NCBI RefSeq assembly: GCF_000250635.1
Contig: NC_016940.1
Location: 2,852,501 to 2,916,500, forward strand
DNA length: 64,000 nucleotides
DNA from: Saprospira grandis str. Lewin
GTDB taxonomy: Bacteria > Bacteroidota > Bacteroidia > Chitinophagales > Saprospiraceae
Reading direction: 5' to 3'
The position numbers and the translations under genes were made by a program. Position 1 is the stretch's first letter. Every line of letters begins with the position of its first letter. The notes beneath the pieces were generated by a model. It was not told the origin of the DNA. It worked only from the letters and a program-made list of their open reading frames with translations, and did not search any database. Positions 10,901-20,266 of the stretch are shown piece after piece.

Positions 10901-13396
10901 ATGAAAATCTCACTTAACTGGTTGAAGCGTTACCTAAGCTGCGACCTATCTTTAGATAAAATTAGCGAAAGACTGACCGATATTGGATTAGAAGTAGATG
11001 GAGTAGAAACCACGGAAACAATTCCGGGTAGTTTGCAAGGGCTAGTTGTTGGCTATGTAGAAAGCTGCGAAAAGCATCCAGATGCCGATAAACTTTCTCT
11101 TACTCAAGTGAATGTAGGAGCCGAAGAATTACTTCCTATTGTCTGTGGCGCCCCCAATGTAGCCCAAGGGCAAAAAGTAGTAGTGGCCACTGTGGGCACC
11201 ACCCTCTATCCCGAAAAAGGCGATGCCTTCAAAATTAAAAAAGGAAAAATCCGTGGTCAAGTTTCTATGGGTATGATCTGCGCCGAGGATGAAATTGGTC
11301 TGGGCCAATCTCATGCGGGCATTATGGTTTTGGACCAAGATGCGCCTGTTGGTAGCCCCATGGCGGATTATATCAACAGCATTGGAGGCTATAAGGGCAA
11401 AAAAGCCGAAACCGACGCCCTCATTGAAATCGGTTTGACCCCCAACCGCTCAGATGCCACTAGCCATTATGGTGTTGCCTTTGACCTAGCTGCCGCCCTT
11501 AACTTTGAAGAGGAGGGGAGCGCCAAACTAGAACTACCTGCTGTAACAGACTTTGCCCTAGGTACCTCAAAATTGGCCATGGGACTAGAGGTAAAAGCAA
11601 CAGAAAAAGTGGTCCGCTATTCGGGCCTAGTCATTGAAGGCATAAAGGTTCAGGACTCTCCCGAATGGTTGCAACAACATCTTAAAGCCATTGGGATTCA
11701 GCCAACTAACAATATCGTAGATATTACCAACTTCGTTTTGCATGAAATGGGCCAGCCCTTGCATGCTTTTGATTACGAGCAGATTAAATGCGCTAAAATT
11801 CAACTAGATTGCCTAGCCGCCGATACGCCCTTTTTGGCCTTGGATGGCCAAGAATATCCATTGCGCGCCGAGGATCTCATGATCTGTGATGCAGAAGGCC
11901 AAGCCCTTTGCATGGCAGGCGTTTATGGGGGAAAAGATTCTGGCGTGAGCGAAAAAACCGTAAACATCTTCTTGGAATCGGCTTGTTTTGATGCTCAAAG
12001 CATCCGCCAATCGAGCATGAAGCATAATTTGCGGACCGATGCCGCCACTCGCTTTGAGAAAGGCAGCGACCCCAATGCTACTATCTATGCGCTTCAACGT
12101 GCCGCCCTTTTGATTAAAGAGTTGGCTGGTGGAGAATTTGGCAGCGAATTGATGGATTACTATCCTCAGCCCGTCGCCCGCCCAGAAGTAAAACTACGCT
12201 ACAAGCGCCTTAATGGCTTGATTGGGGTAGAATTGCCCAAAGCCGAGGTCAAAAGAGTATTGGCCCTTCTAGATATGCCTATTGTCTCCGAAGATGAAGA
12301 GCAACTCATTGTTGCCGTACCCACCAACAAGACCGATGTCTTGAGAGAAGTGGATATCATTGAGGAAATTCTCCGCATCTATGGATTCAATAAGGTGCCG
12401 AACTCCGATAAAGTAGCCTATAATCTTAGCTTTCCCCAAAAGCCAGAGAGCCTAAAACTCCGCCATCGCTTGGCCGAAAACCTAGCCGCCGCAGGCTATA
12501 CCGAAATGATGGCCCTCTCGCTTTCTAAAAATAGCTATTACGAAACCCTTTATCCCATTGCTACAGAGCAATTGGTAGAAATTCACAATACCTCTAATCA
12601 AGAGCTGAGCCTCATGCGCCCCTCTATGCTCATGGGCGGCCTAGAAGCCATTTTGCACAACCAAAATCGCCAACAAGATAACCTCCGCTTTTTTGAGTTT
12701 GGCAAAACTTACCGCAGAGATGAACAAGGCGCTTTTGTAGAAACCGAACGCCTAGCTTTCTTCCTCACCGGAAAAAAACAAGAGGAAAGCTGGTTGCAGC
12801 CTCAAACCGAATTGAGCTACTACGACCTCAAAGCAGTGGTGGAAAATAGCCTAGCCAAATTGGGCATTGACCTCAACGCACGCAATATCCAACAGCAAGT
12901 TATTGAGGATGAAAAACCTTGGGCCTATGCCCTCCAAGCTAATATTCGCCTAGGCAAAACCGCCGACGAACTATTGGTTATGGGCCGAGTAGACCCCGAA
13001 CTCCTCTATGAATTTGGCATCAAAAAACCGGTCTACTTTGCTAGCCTCAATTGGGAGACCCTCATGAAGGTAGTGGCCAAGAAAAAGGTCAAATATCAAC
13101 CGATTAGCAAGTTCCCCGCTATGCGTAGAGACCTCGCTTTGGTCGTGGATAAGGCTGTTCGCTTTACTGAAATTGTAAAAATTGCAGAAAAGCAGGCAAA
13201 AAAATGGCTAAAAGCTGTAAATTTATTCGATATTTATGAAAATGAAAGCCAACTCGGAGAAGGCAAAAAGTCTTATTCTGTTAGCTTCATTTTTCTAGAT
13301 GAAAATAAAACCTTGAAAGATAAAGAGGTGGATAAGGTGATGAAACAGCTTATGCAGCAGTACGAAAAACAACTGCAAGCGCTCATTCGCCGCTAA
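10901..13396 (+). CDS. pheT: phenylalanine-tRNA ligase beta subunit
   Basis: An 831-residue beta subunit of the alpha2-beta2 PheRS, which charges tRNA-Phe. It has the N-terminal tRNA-binding OB fold (about 40-155, GLVVGYVESCEKHPDADKL), the B3/B4 editing module (about 210-390), the B5 domain (about 405-480, VPTNKTDVLREVDIIEEI), the catalytic-like core, and the C-terminal ferredoxin-like anticodon-binding domain (about 735-831, KFPAMRRDLALVVD). Length is standard. pheS is not in the window, so the two subunits are encoded apart, which is common in this phylum. It leads a run of pheT, coiled-coil gene, zapA and rny. TATATTTG at 10840-10847 matches the -7 consensus, but its -33 partner is poor. 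Confidence 0.97.
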   Translation: MKISLNWLKRYLSCDLSLDKISERLTDIGLEVDGVETTETIPGSLQGLVVGYVESCEKHPDADKLSLTQVNVGAEELLPIVCGAPNVAQGQKVVVATVGTTLYPEKGDAFKIKKGKIRGQVSMGMICAEDEIGLGQSHAGIMVLDQDAPVGSPMADYINSIGGYKGKKAETDALIEIGLTPNRSDATSHYGVAFDLAAALNFEEEGSAKLELPAVTDFALGTSKLAMGLEVKATEKVVRYSGLVIEGIKVQDSPEWLQQHLKAIGIQPTNNIVDITNFVLHEMGQPLHAFDYEQIKCAKIQLDCLAADTPFLALDGQEYPLRAEDLMICDAEGQALCMAGVYGGKDSGVSEKTVNIFLESACFDAQSIRQSSMKHNLRTDAATRFEKGSDPNATIYALQRAALLIKELAGGEFGSELMDYYPQPVARPEVKLRYKRLNGLIGVELPKAEVKRVLALLDMPIVSEDEEQLIVAVPTNKTDVLREVDIIEEILRIYGFNKVPNSDKVAYNLSFPQKPESLKLRHRLAENLAAAGYTEMMALSLSKNSYYETLYPIATEQLVEIHNTSNQELSLMRPSMLMGGLEAILHNQNRQQDNLRFFEFGKTYRRDEQGAFVETERLAFFLTGKKQEESWLQPQTELSYYDLKAVVENSLAKLGIDLNARNIQQQVIEDEKPWAYALQANIRLGKTADELLVMGRVDPELLYEFGIKKPVYFASLNWETLMKVVAKKKVKYQPISKFPAMRRDLALVVDKAVRFTEIVKIAEKQAKKWLKAVNLFDIYENESQLGEGKKSYSVSFIFLDENKTLKDKEVDKVMKQLMQQYEKQLQALIRR

Positions 13397-13415
13397 ACCT
13401 CCTAGCCTTATCATT

Positions 13416-13673
13416 ATGAGTCTTTTAGACGAGAAATTAAGCGAAGTTCTACAAAAAGTTCAGCTCTTGTTGCAAGAAAACCAATTGCAAAAACAAGAGC
13501 TGCAGCGCCTTCGTCTACAAAACGAAGAACTTCGGGCCCAACAAGACCAACTGCAAGAAAAATTGCAGGCCCAATCGGCCCAAAATGCTGCCCAACAACA
13601 ACTTCAATCACAGGTTTCGAAATATATAGAGGATATTGATTCTGCCATTGAATGGCTGAAAGCACTCGATTAA
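13416..13673 (+). CDS. small coiled-coil protein, ZapB-like position
   Basis: An 85-residue protein that is almost entirely heptad coiled coil rich in Leu, Gln and Glu (about residues 5-70), followed by a short conserved tail SKYIEDIDSAIEWLKALD. It sits 19 bases after pheT and 3 bases before zapA, so it is certainly co-transcribed. Similar small coiled-coil genes precede zapA in many Bacteroidota. By position and shape it may play a ZapB-like role in linking the division ring, but coiled-coil composition alone cannot prove homology. Confidence 0.8.
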   Translation: MSLLDEKLSEVLQKVQLLLQENQLQKQELQRLRLQNEELRAQQDQLQEKLQAQSAQNAAQQQLQSQVSKYIEDIDSAIEWLKALD

Positions 13674-13676
13674 ACT

Positions 13677-13976
13677 ATGTCGAAAGAAAATCTCCATAGC
13701 ATCAAAGTAGAAATAGCCGGACGTAGCTACCCGCTTTTTGTAACCGACAAAGAGCGAGAGGCCGTCCTGTTGCTCGGAGAAAAAATTAACGAAGAGATTA
13801 ACGATCTGCATGCTCGCTATGCCAATAGCCTAGTTAAACAGGATATTATGGCCATGCTATTACTTACCTACGGCAAAAAAATGCAAGAATTAGAAGAAAG
13901 TACTAGCCTGCCCTCCATAGAAGATAAAATCAATCAACTCCAAAATCTTTTATCCGAAATCCCCCTTGAAGATTAA
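13677..13976 (+). CDS. zapA: cell division protein ZapA
   Basis: A 99-residue ZapA, the FtsZ-bundling protein at the division ring. The N-terminal globular part (KVEIAGRSYPLFVTDKE) has the family beta-strand pattern, and a C-terminal helix (about 25-95) forms the tetrameric coiled coil. LVKQDIMAMLLLTYG matches the family core. It starts 3 bases after the coiled-coil gene. The 105-base gap to rny holds a perfect 7-bp hairpin (GCCCAGC/GCTGGGC, 14027-14042) without a T run. Confidence 0.9.
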   Translation: MSKENLHSIKVEIAGRSYPLFVTDKEREAVLLLGEKINEEINDLHARYANSLVKQDIMAMLLLTYGKKMQELEESTSLPSIEDKINQLQNLLSEIPLED

Positions 13977-14026
13977 GCACTTTTTGTAAAATTTCCCTTG
14001 TCTAAAAGTTTGTACCGCATTTTGTT

Positions 14027-14042
14027 GCCCAGCTCGCTGGGC
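14027..14042 (+). other. short hairpin between zapA and rny
   Basis: Perfect 7-bp inverted repeat GCCCAGC/GCTGGGC with a TC loop, 40 bases before rny. There is no T run, so it is not a standard terminator; it may be a leader hairpin or processing site of rny. Confidence 0.4.
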
Positions 14043-14081
14043 CCTACATACTTTTACTATTCTTTTTAAATTATAACGACA

Positions 14082-15719
14082 ATGGAAATCATCATAGCCC
14101 TTTTGGGCCTTGCCATCGGTTCCGGCCTAGGGTACTACCTCGGTACTAAGGTCCTGAACAAAACGGTGCGCGACAAAGAAGAGGACCTGGAATCTAGAAT
14201 CCAAGATATCCTCCAACAAGCTAAAGATAAAAAAGCCGAGGCCGAAGCCGACGCCCGCCAAGCCGCTTCCAAAATTATTGAGGACGCTAAACGCAATGGC
14301 GAAAATATTAAACGCAAGAAAATTAAAGAGGCTAAAGATCTCTACAATAAAAAGAAATCTGAATTTGATGCCAAGGCTAACCGCCGAGACCAACAACTGA
14401 AAAATGCCGAGAATAAGGCTAAGGAAAAAGAAAACCAACTCCGCCAAGAAGAAGGAAAACTTAAAAAGGAGACCGAGGCAAATGCTAAACTCCGCCAACA
14501 ACTAGAACAGAAAATTCAAGATACTACCGCCAAAGCAGAAGCTATGGCCCAACAAGAAGAACAGTTCCGATTTGCACTCGAAAAAGTCGCCAAGATGTCC
14601 GCCCAAGAAGCTAAAGAAGAACTGATCAAAAATATGCGCGATAAGGCCGAATCCGAAGCTATCGCCCTGGTGAAAGACCGTATCGAAGAAGCTAAGTTAA
14701 CCGCTAATAAGGAAGCAAAAAAGATTGTGATCCAAACCATTCAAAGAATGGCCGCAGAACACACAATCGAAAATACCGTTTCTGTCTTCCACCTCGATTC
14801 TGATGACCTCAAAGGCCAAATTATCGGTAGAGAAGGCCGAAATATCCGTACCCTAGAAGCCGCTACCGGCGTAGAGGTGATCGTAGACGATACCCCCGAA
14901 GCCATCATTATCTCTAGCTTCGACCCCGTCCGCCGTGAGGTTTGCCGCCTCTCTCTACAACGACTCGTTGCCGACGGACGCATCCACCCTGCCCGCATCG
15001 AAGAAGTAGTGGCCAAAACACGCAAACAAATCGAAGAGCAGATTATGGAAATCGGTCAACGCACCGTGATCGATCTCAATATCCATGGTATGCAACCCCA
15101 ACTTATTCGTATGGTGGGCCGCATGCGCTTCCGCTCTTCTTATGGCCAAAACTTACTCAAACACTCTATCGAAACCGCCAAGCTTTGCGCTACTATGGCC
15201 GCCGAATTAGGCCTCTCTCCCCGAGAAGTTAAAATGGCCAAAAGAGCCGGACTCCTACACGATATCGGAAAAGTATCTGAGGAGGAAACCGAACTCTCGC
15301 ACGCTATCCTCGGTATGAAGCTTTGCGAAAAACATGGCGAAAAAGCGCCCGTGATTAACGCCGTTGGTGCCCACCACGATGAGGTCGAAATGAAGTTTAT
15401 TATCTCGCCCATTATCCAAGCTTGTGATGCCATTTCTGGGGCCCGCCCCGGCGCCCGCCGAGAAATTCTCGAAAGCTATATCCAACGAATCAACGAACTG
15501 GAACAACGTGCGCTCTCTTATGATGGCGTCCAAAAAGTTTACGCTATGCAAGCCGGCCGCGAACTCCGCGTGATCGTAGAAGCCGATAAGGTGAGCGACC
15601 AAAAAGCCGACGAACTGTCTTTCCTCATCTCTCAGCAGATCCAAAACGAAATGCAGTACCCCGGCCAAATTAAAATTACGGTCATCCGTGAAAAACGTGC
15701 CGTGGCTTTCGCCCGCTAA
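14082..15719 (+). CDS. rny: ribonuclease Y
   Basis: A 545-residue membrane-anchored endoribonuclease that starts mRNA decay. An N-terminal membrane helix (residues 2-21) is followed by a long charged coiled coil (about 25-200). A KH RNA-binding domain has [11 protein letters not shown] near residue 249, and the HD metal-dependent phosphohydrolase domain has HDIGK near 393. All family domains are present; it is slightly longer than the usual 520 residues because of the coiled coil. It ends the pheT run and is followed at once by a strong terminator. Confidence 0.96.
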   Translation: MEIIIALLGLAIGSGLGYYLGTKVLNKTVRDKEEDLESRIQDILQQAKDKKAEAEADARQAASKIIEDAKRNGENIKRKKIKEAKDLYNKKKSEFDAKANRRDQQLKNAENKAKEKENQLRQEEGKLKKETEANAKLRQQLEQKIQDTTAKAEAMAQQEEQFRFALEKVAKMSAQEAKEELIKNMRDKAESEAIALVKDRIEEAKLTANKEAKKIVIQTIQRMAAEHTIENTVSVFHLDSDDLKGQIIGREGRNIRTLEAATGVEVIVDDTPEAIIISSFDPVRREVCRLSLQRLVADGRIHPARIEEVVAKTRKQIEEQIMEIGQRTVIDLNIHGMQPQLIRMVGRMRFRSSYGQNLLKHSIETAKLCATMAAELGLSPREVKMAKRAGLLHDIGKVSEEETELSHAILGMKLCEKHGEKAPVINAVGAHHDEVEMKFIISPIIQACDAISGARPGARREILESYIQRINELEQRALSYDGVQKVYAMQAGRELRVIVEADKVSDQKADELSFLISQQIQNEMQYPGQIKITVIREKRAVAFAR

Positions 15720-15739
15720 TAAGAAGCATTTGCTATATC

Positions 15740-15773
15740 GCCCCTCCGCAATTTGTGGAGGGGCTTTTTTTTT
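15740..15773 (+). terminator. terminator after rny
   Basis: Hairpin arms GCCCCTCC and GGAGGGGC followed by nine T. Confidence 0.92.
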
Positions 15774-15783
15774 GCCTTTTTTT

Positions 15784-15917
15784 GGGGCCCGCGGCCAGCT
15801 AGGCAAAGCCTAGCTGGCCGCCGCTATGCTGCGCCGCTCGCAGGTCTGCTCGGCCCTGCAGCCGCCGTAGGCGGCTTGGGTCTGGCCCTGCGGGCCACGG
15901 CTGCGCAGCGCTGGGCC
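15784..15917 (-). repeat. GC-rich foldback repeat, copy 5 (type B)
   Basis: Type B ends: GGCCC at 15786 pairs with GGGCC at 15913. Its first hairpin has perfect 12-bp arms (GGCCAGCTAGGC and complement) around AAA. It faces copy 6 across a 193-bp spacer. Confidence 0.9.
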
Positions 15918-16110
15918 GCTCGTCTTTTGTGCTTTCTCTATACGCTCTGCTCTGGCCCCCTTGGCCCAAAATCCAATTTTCTAGGCCTGTGTATCAGGAT
16001 AAAGTATATAGGGCTTCCCCCCGCTTAATGTTAGAAGCAATTCCTCTCTCTATACAGCTCATCACAAGGCAGAAGCAACTGCGGGCTAGAGCTAATCTGC
16101 TGGACCAAGA
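15918..16110. other. spacer between inverted repeat copies 5 and 6
   Basis: 193 bp flanked by two inverted foldback copies, with no credible gene. It contains AGAGCTAATCTGC at 16088-16100, the same 13-mer found in every unit of the 41-bp tandem array at 21500-21866. Confidence 0.6.
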
Positions 16111-16272
16111 GCAGGCGGCGAAGCCGCCTGCAAAGGGCCGAAGGCCCGCGGCTGAGGGGCTGTAGCAGGGCCGCCAAAGGCGGCAGACCAAAGCGGCTTT
16201 TGCCGCTGCAGGGCCGAGCAAACCTGCGAGCTGCGCAATGGCCCGACCCGCCCAAAGGGCGGGGCAGCCCCC
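16111..16272 (+). repeat. GC-rich foldback repeat, copy 6 (type A)
   Basis: Type A with GGCTG/CAGCC ends, inner hairpin CCGCCC/GGGCGG around AAA, and an outer GCAGGCGGC/GCCGCCTGC hairpin at its left edge. Confidence 0.9.
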
Positions 16273-16400
16273 AAAAAACAACTGCAAAATCGCCCCCTCC
16301 CAAAATTATCGCCCGCTTTAACCTCTAGTTAATAGTAGCTTAGTATCTTGAGTTCACTATCTTAGTCAAAATCACAAGCACCCACCATAAAATAACTGCG

Positions 16401-19400
16401 ATGAAAAAACTTCTCCTCGGCCTACTGCTCCTGCCCCTTAGCCTAGCCAGCCAAAGCCTTACCGACGATTTTAGCGATGGCGACTTTACTAGCAACCCTA
16501 GCTGGACCGGTGACCAAGCTCAATATACTATCGATACAAACAATGCGTTGGCCATCAATGACCTTGGCAATACTGGCAATAGCAGCCTGTATGTGGGCGC
16601 CAATATGCAAGATAGTACCGTTTGGGAGTTCCTGATTAAAACTGACCTGACCACCTCAGGACCCTCTGGCTCTAATAAGGTACGTGTCTATCTCCAAATC
16701 GATCAAGCCGATGTTAACGCTAACCTCAATGGCTACTATCTGGAGTTTGGCGAAAGTGGCAGCAATGACGCCCTAGAGCTTTACCGAATTACAAACGGCT
16801 CTTCCTCTAGCCTGATCCGTGGAACAGATGGCCAAATGGCCGGCCCTAGCAATAATGTCCGTGTCCGCATTAGCCGAGATAATGCCGGCAACTGGGAGCT
16901 AAGCGCCGATTATAGCGGAGGTACTAACTTCGTCTCGGAAGGCACCACCCAAGATAATAGCCATAATGCAGGCAGCTTCTTTGCTATCCGCACGTATTAT
17001 TCTTCTACCCAAGGCGACCGCTTTTCCTATGACGATATTTCGATTTCGCCCCTTTTTGTGGACCAACAAGCGCCCAGCTTGCTCTCAGCCTCTGCCGCCT
17101 CGGCAACTACTGTAGCAGTGCTTTTTGATGAGGCCCTAGACCCCACAACAGCCAATAATGCCGCTAACTATAGCCTGAATAATGGTGTAACGGTCTCCGC
17201 CGCTCAAATTGATGCCCAAAATCCTAATCAGGTGAACCTGACGGTAACTAGCATGCAGTCGCAAACGAGCTATCAGCTAAGCGTGAATAATGTGGAGGAC
17301 CTCTCGGGTAATGCCCTGAGCAACCAAAGCACTACCTTTACTTATGTTCAGTTGGTCACCCCCGCTTATCAAGATCTCATCTTCAATGAACTGATGATCG
17401 ATCCCTCTCCCACAGTCAATTTACCCGAAGCCGAGTTTATCGAAATCTATAACCGAGGCACAGGGGCCGTGGACCTCAGCAATTATGAGCTGATCCACCG
17501 CAGCGCTAGCAGCGGTACCGAAACTAGCCGCAGCCTAGCCAATTATATCCTCTTGCCCAATGAATACCTGATCCTGCACAATGATGCCGCCTATACAACG
17601 GCTAGCAATCAACAGCAGATTCCTGGCTTTCCCTCTCTAAATAATACCAGCGCCTACCTGCTGCTCAAAACGCCCGCAGGCCAATTGGTCGATAGCATTT
17701 TGTATAGCAACGATTGGTACCAAGATGATAATAAAGATGCCGGCGGCTGGACCCTAGAGCTAATCAACCCCAATTTGGTCTGTAAGGGCGGCAATAACTG
17801 GATCGCCTCCAACGATCTTAATGGCGGAACCCCAGGCGCCCCCAATTCGGTCCTGGATAATACCGTAGATACTACAGCCCCAGTCATTCTTCAAGCCCGT
17901 CAGGCCTCTGTGAATCAGGCGGTTTTGGTCTTCGATGATATTTTAGATGCCCTAGCTGCCACGGACATAGCTAACTATAGTATAGATAATGGCCTGAATG
18001 TCGTTTTTGCCCAGCTCTTGGACCAATATACCGTTGAGCTGACCTTCAATAGCAATATGCAAAGCCAAAATACCTATAGCATTACAGCCAATAATGTGGG
18101 CGACTGTGTAGGCAACCTAGCCAATAGAACGGCTAGCTTTGTCTATTATGAAGTGGAAGCCGCCGAACATTATGATATCCTAATCAACGAAATCTTGGCC
18201 GATGCCTCTCCCTCTGTGGGCTTGCCAGAACTCGAGTTTGTAGAGCTTTATAACCGCTCCAATAAGTATATCAACCTGCTTAATTATCGCTTTAGCGATG
18301 GGACAAGTAGCCGAGATGCCGTCTTCCCTTTCTATATCTTGGCCCCCGGCGAATATCTCATCATTAGCGGAGAAGAACAGGGCCAATCTTATAACAGTTT
18401 TGGCTCAGCAATCACATTCACGACCTTTCCAGACCTCAACGCAGGGGGAGAGCTCATTAGCCTGAGTGCCGCAAACGGAAATATTATTGATGCCGTAGAC
18501 TTTAGCTCCGACTGGTATAGCGAAAGCAGTAAGGCCGATGGTGGCTGGACCCTCGAACGCATCAATCCTAACCGCCCCTGCGAGGGCGCTAGCAACTGGA
18601 TGGGCTCTATCGCTCAACCGCCCAATTATGCTACGATTGGGGGAACGCCCGGAGAAGAAAATTCGGTCTACCAAGATAATCCCGACCAATTCGCTCCCGA
18701 CCTTATCCGCGCTTATCCTTTTGGGGCCAGTATTGCCGCCAATGGCGATAGCATCCGCCTCTTTTTCTCCGAGGCTTTGGATGATAGCACGGCCGTTAAC
18801 TTGGCCAACTTTAGTCTAGATAATGGCCTGATGGTCCAAGAGGCCTATCTGGAAGCCCCCAACTACAATACTTTGGTCATTGTTACCGATCAAGGACTAA
18901 GCGCTAATACGATTTATACCATTAGCCTAACCAATGGCCTGACCGATTGCGTAGGCAATCCCATCGGCCTGATCAATAGTACCCGCTTTGCCCTGCCCCA
19001 AAACATTGCGGCTGGCGATCTCCAACTTAATGAGGTCCTTTTCAATCCCGCTACGGGCGGTAGCGATTTTGTAGAAATCTATAACGCTTCGGAGAAGGTG
19101 CTCAACCTAGGCGACCTCTGGATCGCCAACACCACCGAAGAAAGTAGTTTGCTGGATGATGCCAATCGAGTAGTGGGCAATTTGCTCATTTTCCCTGGCA
19201 GTTATGCCGTACTCACTGAGGGAGCCGCCAATCTGGCCCGCCAATATGCCCGCCCAGTAGGCCAACCCACTCCCGATTTAAGCAAGATGCTCGAAACAGA
19301 CCTGCCTGCTTATAATGATGATGAAGGAACGGTTTTAATCTATAGCGTAACGAATAATCAGGCGGTCTTTGTGGACCAATTTGATTATTCTGAGGATTTC

Positions 19401-19880
19401 CATAATGAATTGCTCGATGAGGTGGATGGCGTTTCTCTAGAACGCATCGACCTAAATGCGCCTACCAACGATCCTAATAACTGGCATTCGGCGGCGCAGG
19501 CCGCTACCTTTGCCACTCCAACTTATGAGAATAGTAGCGCTTTGCGCAATGAGGTCTTGGGCCAAGAATTACTAGAGTTGCCCAATAACACTTTCTCGCC
19601 CGATGGCGACGGCTTTGAGGATTTTCTATTGATTAACTATAGTTTGCCCGGTCCCGATTATGTGGCAGAGGTTGCCGTCTATGATGCAAATGGCCGCTTT
19701 ATTAAGCAGTTGGTGCAGGGCGAAAGTCTCTTGCAAGAGGGCTTTTTGCAATGGGATGGCAGCAATGAAGCCGGCGAAAAGGCCCTGGTGGGTCCCTATG
19801 TCATTCTGGCTAAGTTGGTTTCTCCCTCTGGAGACACAAAAGTGGAAAAGAAGACTTGTGTGCTGGCCGCCAAGTTTTAA
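16401..19880 (+). CDS. secreted multidomain lamin-tail / Ig-like protein
   Basis: A 1159-residue exported protein with signal peptide MKKLLLGLLLLPLSLASQS. Domains in order: a jelly-roll-like domain (about 20-210), an Ig-like SbsA domain (about 222-315, DQQAPSLLSASAAS...FDEALD), a lamin-tail domain (about 320-470, FNELMIDPSP...EAEFIEIYNRG), a second Ig-like domain (about 490-580), a second lamin-tail domain (about 590-740), a third Ig-like domain (about 765-865), a third lamin-tail domain (about 870-1050), and a C-terminal FlgD-like domain (FSPDGDGFEDFLLINY...YDANGRFIKQL). Such proteins are common surface or matrix proteins of gliding Bacteroidota. No classical T9SS tail is obvious; the FlgD-like end may serve instead. 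Catalytic domains are absent, so a structural or adhesive role is inferred. Confidence 0.87.
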   Translation: MKKLLLGLLLLPLSLASQSLTDDFSDGDFTSNPSWTGDQAQYTIDTNNALAINDLGNTGNSSLYVGANMQDSTVWEFLIKTDLTTSGPSGSNKVRVYLQIDQADVNANLNGYYLEFGESGSNDALELYRITNGSSSSLIRGTDGQMAGPSNNVRVRISRDNAGNWELSADYSGGTNFVSEGTTQDNSHNAGSFFAIRTYYSSTQGDRFSYDDISISPLFVDQQAPSLLSASAASATTVAVLFDEALDPTTANNAANYSLNNGVTVSAAQIDAQNPNQVNLTVTSMQSQTSYQLSVNNVEDLSGNALSNQSTTFTYVQLVTPAYQDLIFNELMIDPSPTVNLPEAEFIEIYNRGTGAVDLSNYELIHRSASSGTETSRSLANYILLPNEYLILHNDAAYTTASNQQQIPGFPSLNNTSAYLLLKTPAGQLVDSILYSNDWYQDDNKDAGGWTLELINPNLVCKGGNNWIASNDLNGGTPGAPNSVLDNTVDTTAPVILQARQASVNQAVLVFDDILDALAATDIANYSIDNGLNVVFAQLLDQYTVELTFNSNMQSQNTYSITANNVGDCVGNLANRTASFVYYEVEAAEHYDILINEILADASPSVGLPELEFVELYNRSNKYINLLNYRFSDGTSSRDAVFPFYILAPGEYLIISGEEQGQSYNSFGSAITFTTFPDLNAGGELISLSAANGNIIDAVDFSSDWYSESSKADGGWTLERINPNRPCEGASNWMGSIAQPPNYATIGGTPGEENSVYQDNPDQFAPDLIRAYPFGASIAANGDSIRLFFSEALDDSTAVNLANFSLDNGLMVQEAYLEAPNYNTLVIVTDQGLSANTIYTISLTNGLTDCVGNPIGLINSTRFALPQNIAAGDLQLNEVLFNPATGGSDFVEIYNASEKVLNLGDLWIANTTEESSLLDDANRVVGNLLIFPGSYAVLTEGAANLARQYARPVGQPTPDLSKMLETDLPAYNDDEGTVLIYSVTNNQAVFVDQFDYSEDFHNELLDEVDGVSLERIDLNAPTNDPNNWHSAAQAATFATPTYENSSALRNEVLGQELLELPNNTFSPDGDGFEDFLLINYSLPGPDYVAEVAVYDANGRFIKQLVQGESLLQEGFLQWDGSNEAGEKALVGPYVILAKLVSPSGDTKVEKKTCVLAAKF

Positions 19881-19918
19881 TCCCCAAGCAAAATGAGCCG
19901 TTTAGGCGCTAGTTTTAG

Positions 19919-19961
19919 ATAAGCAATTAGTCATTTCTATGGCTAGTTGCTTATTTTTTTG
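19919..19961 (+). terminator. terminator after the lamin-tail gene
   Basis: Arms ATAAGCAATTAG and CTAGTTGCTTAT (one T-G pair), then a run of T that merges with the T run at the edge of repeat copy 7. Confidence 0.82.
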
Positions 19962-20106
19962 GGGCCCGCGGCCGACTAGGCTCCGCCTAGCTCGGCCGCC
20001 GCTATGCTGCGGGGCTCGCAGGTCTGCTCGGCCCTTCGCTTTTTTTTCGCTTTGCTCAAAAAAAGCTCGGTCTGGCCTTCGGCCACCCGCTCCGCAGCGC
20101 TGGGCC
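19961..20106 (-). repeat. GC-rich foldback repeat, copy 7 (type B)
   Basis: Type B, GGCCC/GGGCC ends. The second hairpin is unusual: its arms carry runs of T and A (20039-20064) instead of GC pairs, so even the base composition of a stem can change while pairing persists. It lies between convergent genes. Confidence 0.9.
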
Positions 20107-20210
20107 AATGCCCGCCTGGCCCATAAAAAAAGGCTGGGCCAAAAACAGCTAGCTTATAGTTGTTGTCAAAAGAGAAAGCGGGCGGTACTGCCGTTTTGGA
20201 CCAACTATAA

Positions 20211-20236
20211 AATAAAAATCCCCTCGCAAGGAGGGG
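20211..20236 (-). terminator. terminator of the 20267 gene
   Basis: CCCCTC/GAGGGG hairpin with loop GCAAG; on the minus strand it is followed by ATTTTTATTTTAT. Confidence 0.7.
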
Positions 20237-20266
20237 AGAGTAAAAGTAATGATAAACGCCTGTTTG

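Noticed and set aside
13977-14081. 6S RNA beside zapA
   Set aside because: ssrS adjoins zapA in some bacteria, but this gap of 105 bases is too short and shows only one 7-bp hairpin.
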